This document shows positions 17,856 to 26,652 of a stretch of 48,690 nucleotides of DNA, piece by piece (within the stretch, counting starts at the first letter, position 1; each line of letters begins with the position of its first letter). The position numbers were made by a program, and so were the translations under genes. The notes beneath the pieces are model-generated. The model was given only the letters and a program-made list of their open reading frames with translations, had not been told where the DNA came from and did no database searches. The stretch comes from CAYYFX01 sp964571855. Lineage in GTDB: Bacteria; ARS69. The stretch spans positions 1-48,690 of the forward strand of contig CAZNDO010000027.1 in NCBI GenBank assembly GCA_964571855.1, in the 5' to 3' direction.

Positions 17856-20135
17856 ATGCCACGAACCCCTGCGCGCGGCCGCCGGGTCCGGCTCGCTCCC
17901 GTCCTAGCCGCGCTCCTCAGTTCGGTCCCACCCGGGTCCGCATCTCCCCAACCGTACCACGAGCCGGACGGCACGCCCCGCTTCCTCGCGATCACCCCGG
18001 GCGCGAGCGCGGAGGAGTTCCGGGAGTTCCTGGACCGGGTCGACGCGGCCGGTGGGTGGGTTCCGGTCGCGGTGGCCGGCGGCGGCGCCTGCGTTGCCGG
18101 CAGCCCGGAGCTGGCCGCGCGCCTGGCGGCCGACCCGCTGGTGGCCCGGGTAATCGACCGGGGCGCCACTCCTTCGGGACTCGACCGGGATCCCGCCGCC
18201 GCGGCCCTCCTCCTCTGGTGGTCCGGGCCCCTGGACGCGGCGTCCCCCGGTGCCGGCGAGACGTCCGCACCCTTCCCGGCCGACTTCTGCGCGGCCGGCC
18301 CGGCCTCGGAACGAACCACCTCCGCGGCACGCGCGGGGTGTCCGCTGCTGCCCCGGACGCACTTCGTCCAGGGGCGCTCCATCGTGAACCTCGTGTTCCC
18401 GGAGAGCGTGGGGCCGGCCAGCGTGTACGACTGGTCGGAGTCGCAGCGCGCCACGGTGCTCGCCGAGCTGGTGCGCGCGTGCGACTGGTGGGCGCGCCTC
18501 TCCGCGAGGACCGCCAGCTTCGTGATCGTGGATCACGGGCTGGCCGAGACGCCCCACGAGCCCGCGGCCGCGCCGGTGTTCGAGGACGGCCAGTATCTCG
18601 GCGAATGCCTTGCGGACCTGGGTTGGAACGGCCCCTGCTGGGAGCTCGCCCTCGACGCGTTCAACGAGGCGATGCGCACGCGCCACGGCGGGCACTGGTC
18701 GTGGACGCAGATCATCCGCAACGCGGAGGCGTTCCCGTACGGGAGCCCGGCCCTCGCGTACGCGATCCTGGGCGGGCCGATGACGGTGGCGCTCCGCGGG
18801 AACGGCGGGCACGCGCGCCACCTCGATGTCGTGATGGCGCACGAGATGGGCCACATCTACCAGGCGCTGGACGAGTACCACCCCGCGTGCCGCGGATGCG
18901 GGGATCCGCCGGCCGGGTACCTCAACGTCCCGAACCTGAACTGCCAGACCTGCGGCCTCGCGACGGGCCGGTGCATCATGCGCAACTTCGGCGAGTTCAC
19001 GCCGGCCGAGATGGATGCCATGGAGACGGGCGTGGTGGCGTGCCGGCAGACGCTGGGCATGGCGGGGCTGTGGGACTCGAACCGCGACGGGATCGCCGAC
19101 GTCCTGACCACCTACCCGGAGACGACGATCGAGACGGACTTCCCCGACACGTTGCGGACGTCGCTCGGCACGGTCTTCGGCGGGCGCGCGTGGGACGTGC
19201 CCTACGCGGCGCCGGCCCGCTACGCCCCCGCCGTCACGATCAACTTCGTCCGCGACGTCCTGTACTCCCTGGACGGCCGCGCCTGGCGCCCCTCGTCGCC
19301 CACGGACGGGCGGTTCGCGTCCCGGGAGGAGGAGTTCACGTCCCTGCTCCCCGCGCTCGGCGGCGGCACGCACCGGGTCCGCGTGCGCGCGGTCAACTCC
19401 GCGGGATTCGCGGACCGCACTCCCGCGGAGGCTGTGTTCTTCGTCCACGACGTGCGCCTCCTCGATCCGCTGGAGGTGGTCGCCCAGGGGGATGCCTTGA
19501 TCGTGCGCTGGCGGACCGACGGCGACGACTTCGACGGACCGTGGCGCCTGACGCGCGCGGAGGACGGCGGACCGCCGGTGACGGTGGCCACGCTCGCGTC
19601 GAGCCCGGATCGCAACGCGGTCTACACGTGGGTCGACGATGCGGTCACGGCCGGCCACGACTACTCGTACGCGGTCTCGGTCGAGATCGCCGGACGCGGG
19701 CGGAAGTCGTTGGGCGCGGCCGCCGCAACGGCGCTGCTGCCCGATCCGCCTCCCGGTTCGTTCGTGACGCTCGCGCCGAACCCCGCGCGCGGGAACGTCC
19801 TGTTCACGGTGACGGTGCCCGCCGGTCCGCGCCCCGGACGCAACGGCGTCGAGCTGCCGCCCGCGGGCTCGGGCCCGGCCCTGGCCTTGCCGGACGACCC
19901 CGACTCGCGCAACCCCTTCCTGACGCTCTTCCGTGACGTGCGCGTCCGCGTCTTCGACCTGCGCGGGCGCGAGGTGCGGGACCTCGGGCTGCATCGCGAA
20001 CGGGAACGCTCGCGCTTCAATGTGACATGGCACGGGGATGACGCTGCCGGCCGCCCGCTGCCCGCGGGCGTGTACTTCGTGGATGTGCGACTGGACTACG
20101 ATCGTTCGACCGTCAAGGTGGTCCTGGTGGACTGA
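17856..20135 (+). CDS. Secreted Cys-rich zinc metalloprotease-like protein with FlgD-type tail (paralogue 1)
   Basis: The 759-residue exported protein has HEMGHIYQALDEY at residues 329-341, the zinc-binding HExxH helix of metallopeptidases. The following Asp-Glu-Tyr recalls the M64-type HExxH...DEY arrangement with altered spacing. A Cys-rich loop follows: ACRGCG, NCQTCG, RCIMR. Next come an EF-hand-like DSNRDGIADV, Ig-like beta domains, and a FlgD/type IX-like tail (LAPNPARGN, VFDLRGREV, AGVYFVDV) interrupted by a Pro/Gly-rich insert. It is a close relative of the 24262-26637 protein. I start at ATG 17856; GTG 17850 adds two residues. The family is not one I can name, and peptide cleavage is inferred from HExxH. 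Confidence 0.8.
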   Translation: MPRTPARGRRVRLAPVLAALLSSVPPGSASPQPYHEPDGTPRFLAITPGASAEEFREFLDRVDAAGGWVPVAVAGGGACVAGSPELAARLAADPLVARVIDRGATPSGLDRDPAAAALLLWWSGPLDAASPGAGETSAPFPADFCAAGPASERTTSAARAGCPLLPRTHFVQGRSIVNLVFPESVGPASVYDWSESQRATVLAELVRACDWWARLSARTASFVIVDHGLAETPHEPAAAPVFEDGQYLGECLADLGWNGPCWELALDAFNEAMRTRHGGHWSWTQIIRNAEAFPYGSPALAYAILGGPMTVALRGNGGHARHLDVVMAHEMGHIYQALDEYHPACRGCGDPPAGYLNVPNLNCQTCGLATGRCIMRNFGEFTPAEMDAMETGVVACRQTLGMAGLWDSNRDGIADVLTTYPETTIETDFPDTLRTSLGTVFGGRAWDVPYAAPARYAPAVTINFVRDVLYSLDGRAWRPSSPTDGRFASREEEFTSLLPALGGGTHRVRVRAVNSAGFADRTPAEAVFFVHDVRLLDPLEVVAQGDALIVRWRTDGDDFDGPWRLTRAEDGGPPVTVATLASSPDRNAVYTWVDDAVTAGHDYSYAVSVEIAGRGRKSLGAAAATALLPDPPPGSFVTLAPNPARGNVLFTVTVPAGPRPGRNGVELPPAGSGPALALPDDPDSRNPFLTLFRDVRVRVFDLRGREVRDLGLHRERERSRFNVTWHGDDAAGRPLPAGVYFVDVRLDYDRSTVKVVLVD

Positions 20136-20149
20136 GACCTCGTGCCCGC

Positions 20150-20178
20150 TTGTCATGCACCGCTGCGCCCGGTACGAT
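20150..20178 (+). promoter_or_regulatory. Promoter of the diguanylate cyclase gene
   Basis: TTGTCA, 17 bases, TACGAT: both boxes are close to the sigma70 consensus. The expected transcript start near 20185 excludes the longer reading frame that would begin at 20150 and supports ATG 20237. Confidence 0.6.
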
Positions 20179-20236
20179 CCAGGAGCATCGACGGACCGCA
20201 TCCTGCCGCCACCCACCCGAGAGCCGCCGTCCCCCC

Positions 20237-21766
20237 ATGCGCAAGGAACGCCTGACCTACCGCGACCTGCTGCGCCGGATCCTGGCCGGCCGGCTCCTGC
20301 GTTTGTCCGAGCGGAGGGACGCCGAGGAGATCCTGGCCATCCCGGACCTGGTGGAGGTGGCCCGGCGCGTGGGCGACCTGCTGGACGGCGTGGCCGGCCG
20401 CGGCGGCCTCATCCGGATCGGCCGGCGCCCCGAGGACGCCCACAACGTCCGGCGCTTCCTGGATCCCGCCACGGGGGACTCCTGGGCCGTGGAAGTCCCG
20501 GGTCCGGCGGTGCTGCGCCCGGAGGCCGAGCCCGCGCGGCAGGCCCGGCGCGAAACGCCGCCCGCGCCGCGCCCGGAACCCCCGCCGGAGCCCGCTCCCC
20601 CGGCCGCGGCCTCCGCCCCGCCCGCGCCGGCGCCCGAGCCCCCTCCGGCCCCCGCGCCGCCGGCCGCGCCTCCCCCGGCCCCGCGGCTCGTCCGCGCCGT
20701 CGAGGAGGTGCAGGTGCCGCCGGGGATCGCGGCGCGGTTCGTGGATGCGGCGGGCGAGCCCCAGCGCACCCTCTTCTCCGCGTTCGCGCCGTGCCGTACG
20801 CCCGAGGATCTCGCGGGGGCGCTCGCGCCGCTGCGCGACCGCATCGTGCAGTGCACCTCCGCCACGGACCTCCGGTTCCACGTGCTGTTCGACCCGCAAT
20901 CCGGCCTCACGGCCCTGCCGCTGTGGGAGCAGGCGCCCCGTCCGTTCCTCCCGCTGGGCACGCGGGTCGGCGCGGCCACGCTCGCCGAGCGGCGCGTCCT
21001 GCACGTGCCGAACCTCGCCGCGCCGGACGCCGAGACGCCGGAGTCGGAGCGCGGCGCCCTCGTGTCCCTGCCGCTGGTCTCGGGCGACCGCGTCGTGGGT
21101 CTCCTGGAGGTCCGGCGCGACACGCCGGGCGCGTTCGACCCGGACGAGATCGCGCTGTTCGTCCTGACCGCCTCGGTGGCGGCCGGCTCCATGGTGCGCG
21201 CGGAGGTCCTGGAGAAGCTGATCTTCGTGGACCGGCTCACCGGCCTGTGGAACCGCGGCTACTTCGACGACCAGATCGAGCGCGAGATCGAGCGTGCGAA
21301 CCGCATGGGCACGTCGCTCGCGCTGCTCATGGCGGACGTGGATCACTTCAAGCGCATCAACGATCGCTACGGGCACGTGGTCGGGGACCACGCGCTCGCG
21401 CACGTCGCCGCCATCGTGCGCTCCAACATCCGGCAGATCGACGTGGCCGCGCGGTACGGCGGCGAGGAGTTCGCCATCCTGCTGCCGTCCATCACGCGCG
21501 CGCGCGCCGCGCGCACCGCGGAGCGGCTCCGCCGCGTGGTGGCGGACACGAAGTTCGCCGAGGTGATCCCGGAGCTGCAGGAGGCGCGCCTCTCCATATC
21601 GCTCGGGTTCGCGCTGTATCCGGACGACGCGGCCACCGCGAAGCAGCTCGTCGACCGCGCGGATCGCGTGGCGCTGTACGCGGCGAAGACCCGCGGCCGC
21701 AACCGCGTGGTCCCGTGGTCCGCGGCGCCGGACACGCCGCCGGTGGGCACCCCGCCCGCGTCGTAG
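20237..21766 (+). CDS. Diguanylate cyclase (GAF-like + GGDEF)
   Basis: The 509-residue protein makes the second messenger c-di-GMP from two GTP. The C-terminal GGDEF domain has GGEEF at residues 408-412, the DVDHFKRINDRYGH block and an intact inhibitory I-site (RQID). An active, product-inhibited enzyme is therefore expected. The N-terminus is a helical segment of unknown type, then a very Pro/Ala-rich linker (about residues 105-160), then a GAF-like sensor domain (about 165-325). There is no TM segment, so it is cytosolic. Its signal is unknown. It sits between a metalloprotease gene and a convergent lipoprotein gene, both for secreted products. Regulation of those genes by c-di-GMP is possible but not shown. 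Confidence 0.92.
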   Translation: MRKERLTYRDLLRRILAGRLLRLSERRDAEEILAIPDLVEVARRVGDLLDGVAGRGGLIRIGRRPEDAHNVRRFLDPATGDSWAVEVPGPAVLRPEAEPARQARRETPPAPRPEPPPEPAPPAAASAPPAPAPEPPPAPAPPAAPPPAPRLVRAVEEVQVPPGIAARFVDAAGEPQRTLFSAFAPCRTPEDLAGALAPLRDRIVQCTSATDLRFHVLFDPQSGLTALPLWEQAPRPFLPLGTRVGAATLAERRVLHVPNLAAPDAETPESERGALVSLPLVSGDRVVGLLEVRRDTPGAFDPDEIALFVLTASVAAGSMVRAEVLEKLIFVDRLTGLWNRGYFDDQIEREIERANRMGTSLALLMADVDHFKRINDRYGHVVGDHALAHVAAIVRSNIRQIDVAARYGGEEFAILLPSITRARAARTAERLRRVVADTKFAEVIPELQEARLSISLGFALYPDDAATAKQLVDRADRVALYAAKTRGRNRVVPWSAAPDTPPVGTPPAS

Positions 21767-21775
21767 CGCCCCGCC

Positions 21776-24091
21776 TCACCGCAGGAGCTTCGCCACCTCG
21801 GGGATCCGCTCCAGCGCGGGCCGCTGCGCCACGGCCTCCCGCGCGAGCTTGCGCGCGTCCATCTCGCGCCCCGACGCCGCGAGCGCGGCCGCGAGGTGGG
21901 CGCGCACCTCCGGATCGCCGGTCGCGCGCAGCGCCGCCTCCAGCGGCGCCACCGCCTCCGCCGCGCGCCCCGCGCGCACCGCGGCCCAGCCCCACGTGTC
22001 CAGCACCACCGGATCGTCGGGCGCGAGCGCGCGGGCGCGCGTGGCCACCTCCAGCCCCTCCGCGGGGTCGAGCGGCGTGTTCGCCAGGAGCCACGCGAGG
22101 TTGTTCAGCGTGTCCACGTCCTCGCCCAGATCCGGCAGCGCGGCGCGCAGGACGTCCGCCGCGTCCCGCGGGCGGCCCTCCCGCGAGAGCAGCAGGGCCT
22201 TCCCGTTCACCGCCGCGGCCAGCTTCGCGTCCAGGGCCAGCGCCCGGTCGTACGCGGCGAGCGCCGCGTCCACGCGCCCCGCGTCGGCGAGCGCTCCCGC
22301 CCGCGCGGCGTGCAGCCCGGCGTCCTGCGGGGCCAGTTCCACCGCGCGGTCGTACGCCAGCAACGCGTCCGCGTGCAGCGCGTCCTCGGAGAACAGGGAG
22401 CCCAGGAGGGCCCAGGCGTCCGCGTCATCCGGACGGCGCGCGATCACCTCGCGGTACTGCTCCCGCGCGCCCTCCCGGTCGCCGAGGCGCACGAGCGCGA
22501 ACGCGAGGCGCATCCGCGACTCGGGATCCGCCGGGGCCAGCCGCACCGCCTCCAGCGCCCAGCGCCGCGCGTCCTCCCACCGCTCGCGGATCCGCGCGAG
22601 CAGGCCGAGCTTCAGCACGACATCGTGGTTGCCCGGGTCCATCGCGTGCAGCGCGTCCAGCTCGGCCTGCGCCTCGTCCAGCTTCCCCTCGAGGAACAGC
22701 GTGGGCACCTTCTGCAGCCGGTTGAAGAAGTCCACCATCTCCTTCGGATCGCGGCCCCCCGCGGACCACGGATCCGGCGGCGGGGGCGCCGAGCGCTCGC
22801 CCACGTAGCCCAGCCGCTCCAGCCGTTCGCGCGACGCCTCGTCCAGCGTGATCCCCTCGGGCGCGAGCGCCCCGCCCCGCGCCGCGTGCCGATCCAGTTC
22901 CGCCATCAGCTCCGCGAACACGTCCGGCCGCGCGGATGCGAGGTTGCGCGACTCCGCGGGGTCCGCCGCCACGTCGTAGAGTTCCGGCGTCGGCGCGTCG
23001 ATCAGCTTCCACGGCCCGCGACGCACGAAGCGCAGCGGCGCCCAGCCGTGGTGCAGCAGCGGCCACAGGCACTCGCCGAACACGGGCGCGACGTCCGCCC
23101 CTTCGCCATCCAGGAGCGGCACGAAGGATTCGCCGTCCGCGTCGGGCGGCGGCTCGTACCCCAGCAACTCCAGCAACGTGGGCGCCACGTCCACGAGGGA
23201 CGCCGGCGCCTCCACCGTGCGCGCCGCGGGGACGCCCGGTCCCGCCAGGATCCACGGCACCCGGATCACGCCCTCGTACACGAAGAGCCCGTGCGACGCC
23301 TCGCCGTGCTCCCCCAGCGCCTCGCCGTGGTCCGCCACGACCGCGACCGTCACGTCGCCGCCCGGGGCGGCGGCCAGGAGCCGTGCGATCTGCTCGTCCA
23401 CGTAGGCAATCTCACCCTCGTAGGAGTCCGGCCCGTAGCGCAACGCGAAGCGGGCCGGCGGACGGTAGGCGGCGTGCGGGTCGAAGAAGTGGACCCAGGC
23501 GAACCAGGGGCGCTCGCCGCGACGCGCCTCCTCCAGCCAGGGCAGCGCCGCGTCCGCCACGGCGGACGCCTCGCGCTCGTCGTAGAAGAGCCGGGACGCG
23601 GCGTCGCGGCCGGTCCGGTCCAGTCCGTCCTCCCGCGCGGCCGAGCCGGTCAGGCGGTCGTCGTACTCCGCGAAGCCCTGGTCCAGGCCGAAGCGGCGAT
23701 CGAGCGGAAACGCGGACACGAAGGCGCCGGTGTGCCATCCGTGGCCGGCCAGGATCTCGGCGAGGGTCTGCGCCTCGGCGGGCAGCCGGGCCGCGCCGTT
23801 GTCGCGGACGCCGTGCCGGTCCGGGTACAGGCCCGTGAGCAGGCTCGCGTGGGACGGGGCGGTGAGCGGCGTGGGCGCGCTGACGTCGGCGAACCGGACG
23901 CCGCGCGCGGCGAGCGCGTCCAGCGTCGCGGTCTCGACCGCCCCGCCGTAGCACCCGATGCGATCGGCGCGGCACGTGTCGATGCTGACCAGCAGCAACC
24001 CGCGCGGGGGCGCCTTGCCGCACGACATGCCGCCCGCGATCCCCAACAGGACGGCCGCGAGCGCGAGCCGCCGTCGGACGATTCCCCGCAT
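21776..24091 (-). CDS. Alkaline-phosphatase-superfamily lipoprotein with TPR domain (sulfatase-like fold)
   Basis: This 771-residue lipoprotein has a signal peptide ending GGMSC24. The sulfatase-like domain carries the metal-binding DTCRADRIGCYG (D38) and ADHGEALGEHGE. At the nucleophile position it reads T77-A-P-S-H instead of the C/S-x-P-S-R needed for formylglycine, so a Thr-nucleophile phosphohydrolase or phosphotransferase is more likely than a sulfatase. From about residue 430 onward there are some eight TPR units. The ATG is preceded by GGAGG and the promoter is at 24119-24148. It is homologous to the three genes at 30925-36307. The substrate is unknown; a surface glycan or lipid phosphate would fit. 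Confidence 0.82.
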   Translation of the reverse strand: MRGIVRRRLALAAVLLGIAGGMSCGKAPPRGLLLVSIDTCRADRIGCYGGAVETATLDALAARGVRFADVSAPTPLTAPSHASLLTGLYPDRHGVRDNGAARLPAEAQTLAEILAGHGWHTGAFVSAFPLDRRFGLDQGFAEYDDRLTGSAAREDGLDRTGRDAASRLFYDEREASAVADAALPWLEEARRGERPWFAWVHFFDPHAAYRPPARFALRYGPDSYEGEIAYVDEQIARLLAAAPGGDVTVAVVADHGEALGEHGEASHGLFVYEGVIRVPWILAGPGVPAARTVEAPASLVDVAPTLLELLGYEPPPDADGESFVPLLDGEGADVAPVFGECLWPLLHHGWAPLRFVRRGPWKLIDAPTPELYDVAADPAESRNLASARPDVFAELMAELDRHAARGGALAPEGITLDEASRERLERLGYVGERSAPPPPDPWSAGGRDPKEMVDFFNRLQKVPTLFLEGKLDEAQAELDALHAMDPGNHDVVLKLGLLARIRERWEDARRWALEAVRLAPADPESRMRLAFALVRLGDREGAREQYREVIARRPDDADAWALLGSLFSEDALHADALLAYDRAVELAPQDAGLHAARAGALADAGRVDAALAAYDRALALDAKLAAAVNGKALLLSREGRPRDAADVLRAALPDLGEDVDTLNNLAWLLANTPLDPAEGLEVATRARALAPDDPVVLDTWGWAAVRAGRAAEAVAPLEAALRATGDPEVRAHLAAALAASGREMDARKLAREAVAQRPALERIPEVAKLLR

Positions 24092-24118
24092 CGCGCCTCC
24101 CCGGACGTGCGAACGGGC

Positions 24119-24148
24119 ACGTTAGCCGCGCCCTTCGCAAACGGTCAA
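24119..24148 (-). promoter_or_regulatory. Promoter of the 24091 lipoprotein gene
   Basis: On the minus strand: TTGACC, 18 bases, TAACGT, about 28 bases before the ATG. It is divergent from the promoter at 24194-24223 in the same intergenic region. Confidence 0.55.
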
Positions 24149-24193
24149 ACACCGCGCGGGCCGTCCGCGGCGAACCGACGCGTCCCCCGCCGG

Positions 24194-24223
24194 TTGACAT
24201 CCGCGGCGGCCCGTTCCTATGGT
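24194..24223 (+). promoter_or_regulatory. Promoter of the second metalloprotease gene
   Basis: TTGACA (perfect), 18 bases, TATGGT. The start site is expected near 24230 and ATG at 24262 follows GGAGAG. Confidence 0.6.
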
Positions 24224-24261
24224 CGGGCGAACCGGTTCTCGGGTCCGAACGGAGAGCGAAC

Positions 24262-26637
24262 ATGCCGTGCCGCCGCCGGACCGGGGTCGCCACGCCCCCT
24301 GCCCCGCCTGCCCGCATCGCCCGCCGCGTCGCCGCGGCCGCGGCGTGGTTCGCCCTCGCCGGCGTGATCCCCGCGGGCCCCGGCCCCGTGCACGCCGACG
24401 GCCTCCGCCCGTACCACGAGCTCACCCCCGAGCCCACGATCGTGGCCCTCACCCCGGGCCTCGACGGCGGTCAACTCGCCGCGCTCCTGGACCGTCTCGC
24501 GGCCGACGGAACCCGCGTCCCCGTGGCCGTGGCGCGCGCGGGGCTCGTGGTCGTGGACGGACCCGGGGTCCGCGCGCGGCTCGCGGGGGAGCCCGCCGTC
24601 CACGAGGTGCTGATCGGGCCCGCGCCCGCGGCGCTCCGGGCGGCCACGGGGGCCTCGCGCGGCCTGCTCCGCTGGTGGAACGACGGCTTCGAGGTTCCCG
24701 GCGTGGAGCCCGAGCCCGCGGGGCTGCGCGAGAGCGTCCGCATCTGCGACGGGGCGAAGACGCTGGAGGAGGCTCTGGCCGAGCGCGGCGGGGGCGCGCT
24801 CCGCTGCAACGTGTCCGGCTACGGCCGCACGCACTTCATCCAGGGACGCAGCATCGTGAGCCTGGTGCGCCCGGAGAGCGAGGGCGAGGGCACGTGGGAG
24901 GACTGGACCGAGGACGAGATCGCCTCGACGCTGGCGCAGCTCACCCGCGCCTGCCACTGGTGGAGCCTCAAGGCCGGCCATTCCGCGAACTTCGTGATCG
25001 TGGACCACGGCACGCCGCGGACCTCCACGGAGCCGGCGGCGCCGCGCCTGGACGACGAGATGGGCTACATCGAGGACACGGTGGCGGACCTTGGCTGGTC
25101 CGGCGATTGCGTCTACGCGAACCTCGACCGCATGAACGAGGACCTCAAGGCCCGGTACAGCGGCAACTGGGCATGGACCCAGTTCATCCTGGACGCGGAG
25201 GGGTTCCTCTCCACGAGCGCGCTGGCGTACGCGTACCTCGGCGGCCCCCACACGGTGGCCACGCGCGGGAACGGCCCGCTCTCGGAGCAGGAGCTGGCGC
25301 GGGTCATCGCGCACGAGATGGGCCACATCTACCAGGCGCTGGACGAGTACGCGAACGCCTGCTTCGGCTGCGGCGCCGTCGCGGGCTACCTCAACGCGCC
25401 GAACGACAACTGCGTCACGTGCCCGCACAACGAGGGGCGCTGCGTCATGCGAAGCGCCAGCGAGTACTCCGCCGAGGACGCGGCGAACATGGAGGCCGTG
25501 ATCCAGCCGTGCCGGTACACGAAGGGCGCGGTGGGCCTGTGGGACACGGATCGCGACGGCATCGCCGACGTCCTCGCCACGTATCCGGACACGCGCATCG
25601 CGTCCACGCTGGCCGACACGCTGGAGTCGTCGCTGAACGTGACCGTGTCGGGCGACACGTGGGACGTGCCGTTCCAGGCGCCGTCGCGATTCGGCACGCC
25701 CCAGACCATCAATACCATCCGGCGCGTGGAGTTCTCCGTGGACGCCAGCCAGTGGCGCGGGGGCTTCCCCGTCGACGGCCACTTCTCCCGGCAGCGCGAG
25801 GAATGGTTGGTGTACCTCCCCGAGCTGGGCGGCGGGATGCACCGGCTGCGCGTGCGCGGCGTCAACTCCGTCGGCTTCTTCGACCACTATCCTGCGGAGA
25901 TCCCCTTCTTCGTCCACGACGTGAAGCTCCGCAGCGAGTTCCTGGACGTGTACGCGGAGCCGCGCGGCTTCGGCGTGGGCTGGCAGGTGGAGGGCGAGGA
26001 CTTCGGCGGGACCTACCACCTGTGGCGGCGGCGCGACGACGCGGAGGAGGTCCTCGTCGCCGACATCGCCTCGCGGCGCGGCCGGCACGACCGGCACGTG
26101 TACGTGGACACCGAGGTGGACGCCGGCCACCGGTACCGGTACCGGCTCACGGTGGACATCGAGGGCCGCGGCACGAAGACGCTCGCTCTCGGCGAGGGCC
26201 TGGCCGTCCTGCCGGAGGCCGGCGACGGCGCGCGCGTGTCGGTGGCGCCGAACCCGTCCGCGGACGACTTCCTCTTCAGCGTGGCCGTGCCGCGCGGTCC
26301 GCGCGCGGGCTCCGGGGACGTGGTGGTGCCCGGCGACGACGACGGCGGCGGGACGGACTTCCCGCCGCGCGCACCGGACCCCCGCTCCCCCGGCGACCCC
26401 GAGGATCCGCGCAGCCCGTTCACGCCGCTGTGGCGCGACGTGCGCGTCGCCGTGTTCGACGTGCGCGGTCGACTCGTGCGCGACCTCGGCGTGTTCCGCG
26501 GGCTGGAGTCCTCCCGCTTCAACGTGGCGTGGGACGGCCGGAACGCCGCCGGCGCCGAGGTCCCCGCCGGCGTGTACTTCCTGCGCGTGGACCTCGACTA
26601 CTACTCCGAGGTCCGCAAGATCACGCGGGTGCGCTAG
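24262..26637 (+). CDS. Secreted Cys-rich zinc metalloprotease-like protein with FlgD-type tail (paralogue 2)
   Basis: The 791-residue exported protein has the same plan as the 17856-20135 gene. A signal peptide is followed by a propeptide-like region with RTHFIQGRS and HEMGHIYQALDEY at residues 351-363. Then come the Cys-rich loop (ACFGCG, NCVTC, RCVMR), DTDRDGIADV, Ig-like beta domains and a FlgD/type IX-like tail (VAPNPSADD, VFDVRGRLV, AGVYFLRV). The tail carries an Asp/Gly/Pro-rich insert of about 35 residues. Conservation is strongest around the putative active site and the Cys residues, so both copies look functional. It is probably a surface or extracellular peptidase; target unknown. 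Confidence 0.82.
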   Translation: MPCRRRTGVATPPAPPARIARRVAAAAAWFALAGVIPAGPGPVHADGLRPYHELTPEPTIVALTPGLDGGQLAALLDRLAADGTRVPVAVARAGLVVVDGPGVRARLAGEPAVHEVLIGPAPAALRAATGASRGLLRWWNDGFEVPGVEPEPAGLRESVRICDGAKTLEEALAERGGGALRCNVSGYGRTHFIQGRSIVSLVRPESEGEGTWEDWTEDEIASTLAQLTRACHWWSLKAGHSANFVIVDHGTPRTSTEPAAPRLDDEMGYIEDTVADLGWSGDCVYANLDRMNEDLKARYSGNWAWTQFILDAEGFLSTSALAYAYLGGPHTVATRGNGPLSEQELARVIAHEMGHIYQALDEYANACFGCGAVAGYLNAPNDNCVTCPHNEGRCVMRSASEYSAEDAANMEAVIQPCRYTKGAVGLWDTDRDGIADVLATYPDTRIASTLADTLESSLNVTVSGDTWDVPFQAPSRFGTPQTINTIRRVEFSVDASQWRGGFPVDGHFSRQREEWLVYLPELGGGMHRLRVRGVNSVGFFDHYPAEIPFFVHDVKLRSEFLDVYAEPRGFGVGWQVEGEDFGGTYHLWRRRDDAEEVLVADIASRRGRHDRHVYVDTEVDAGHRYRYRLTVDIEGRGTKTLALGEGLAVLPEAGDGARVSVAPNPSADDFLFSVAVPRGPRAGSGDVVVPGDDDGGGTDFPPRAPDPRSPGDPEDPRSPFTPLWRDVRVAVFDVRGRLVRDLGVFRGLESSRFNVAWDGRNAAGAEVPAGVYFLRVDLDYYSEVRKITRVR

Positions 26638-26652
26638 CGTCTCCGGCGCCGC

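Noticed and set aside
20150..20236. Upstream start of the diguanylate cyclase at 20150
   Set aside because: A promoter occupies 20150-20178, and the extra residues have no conserved character.
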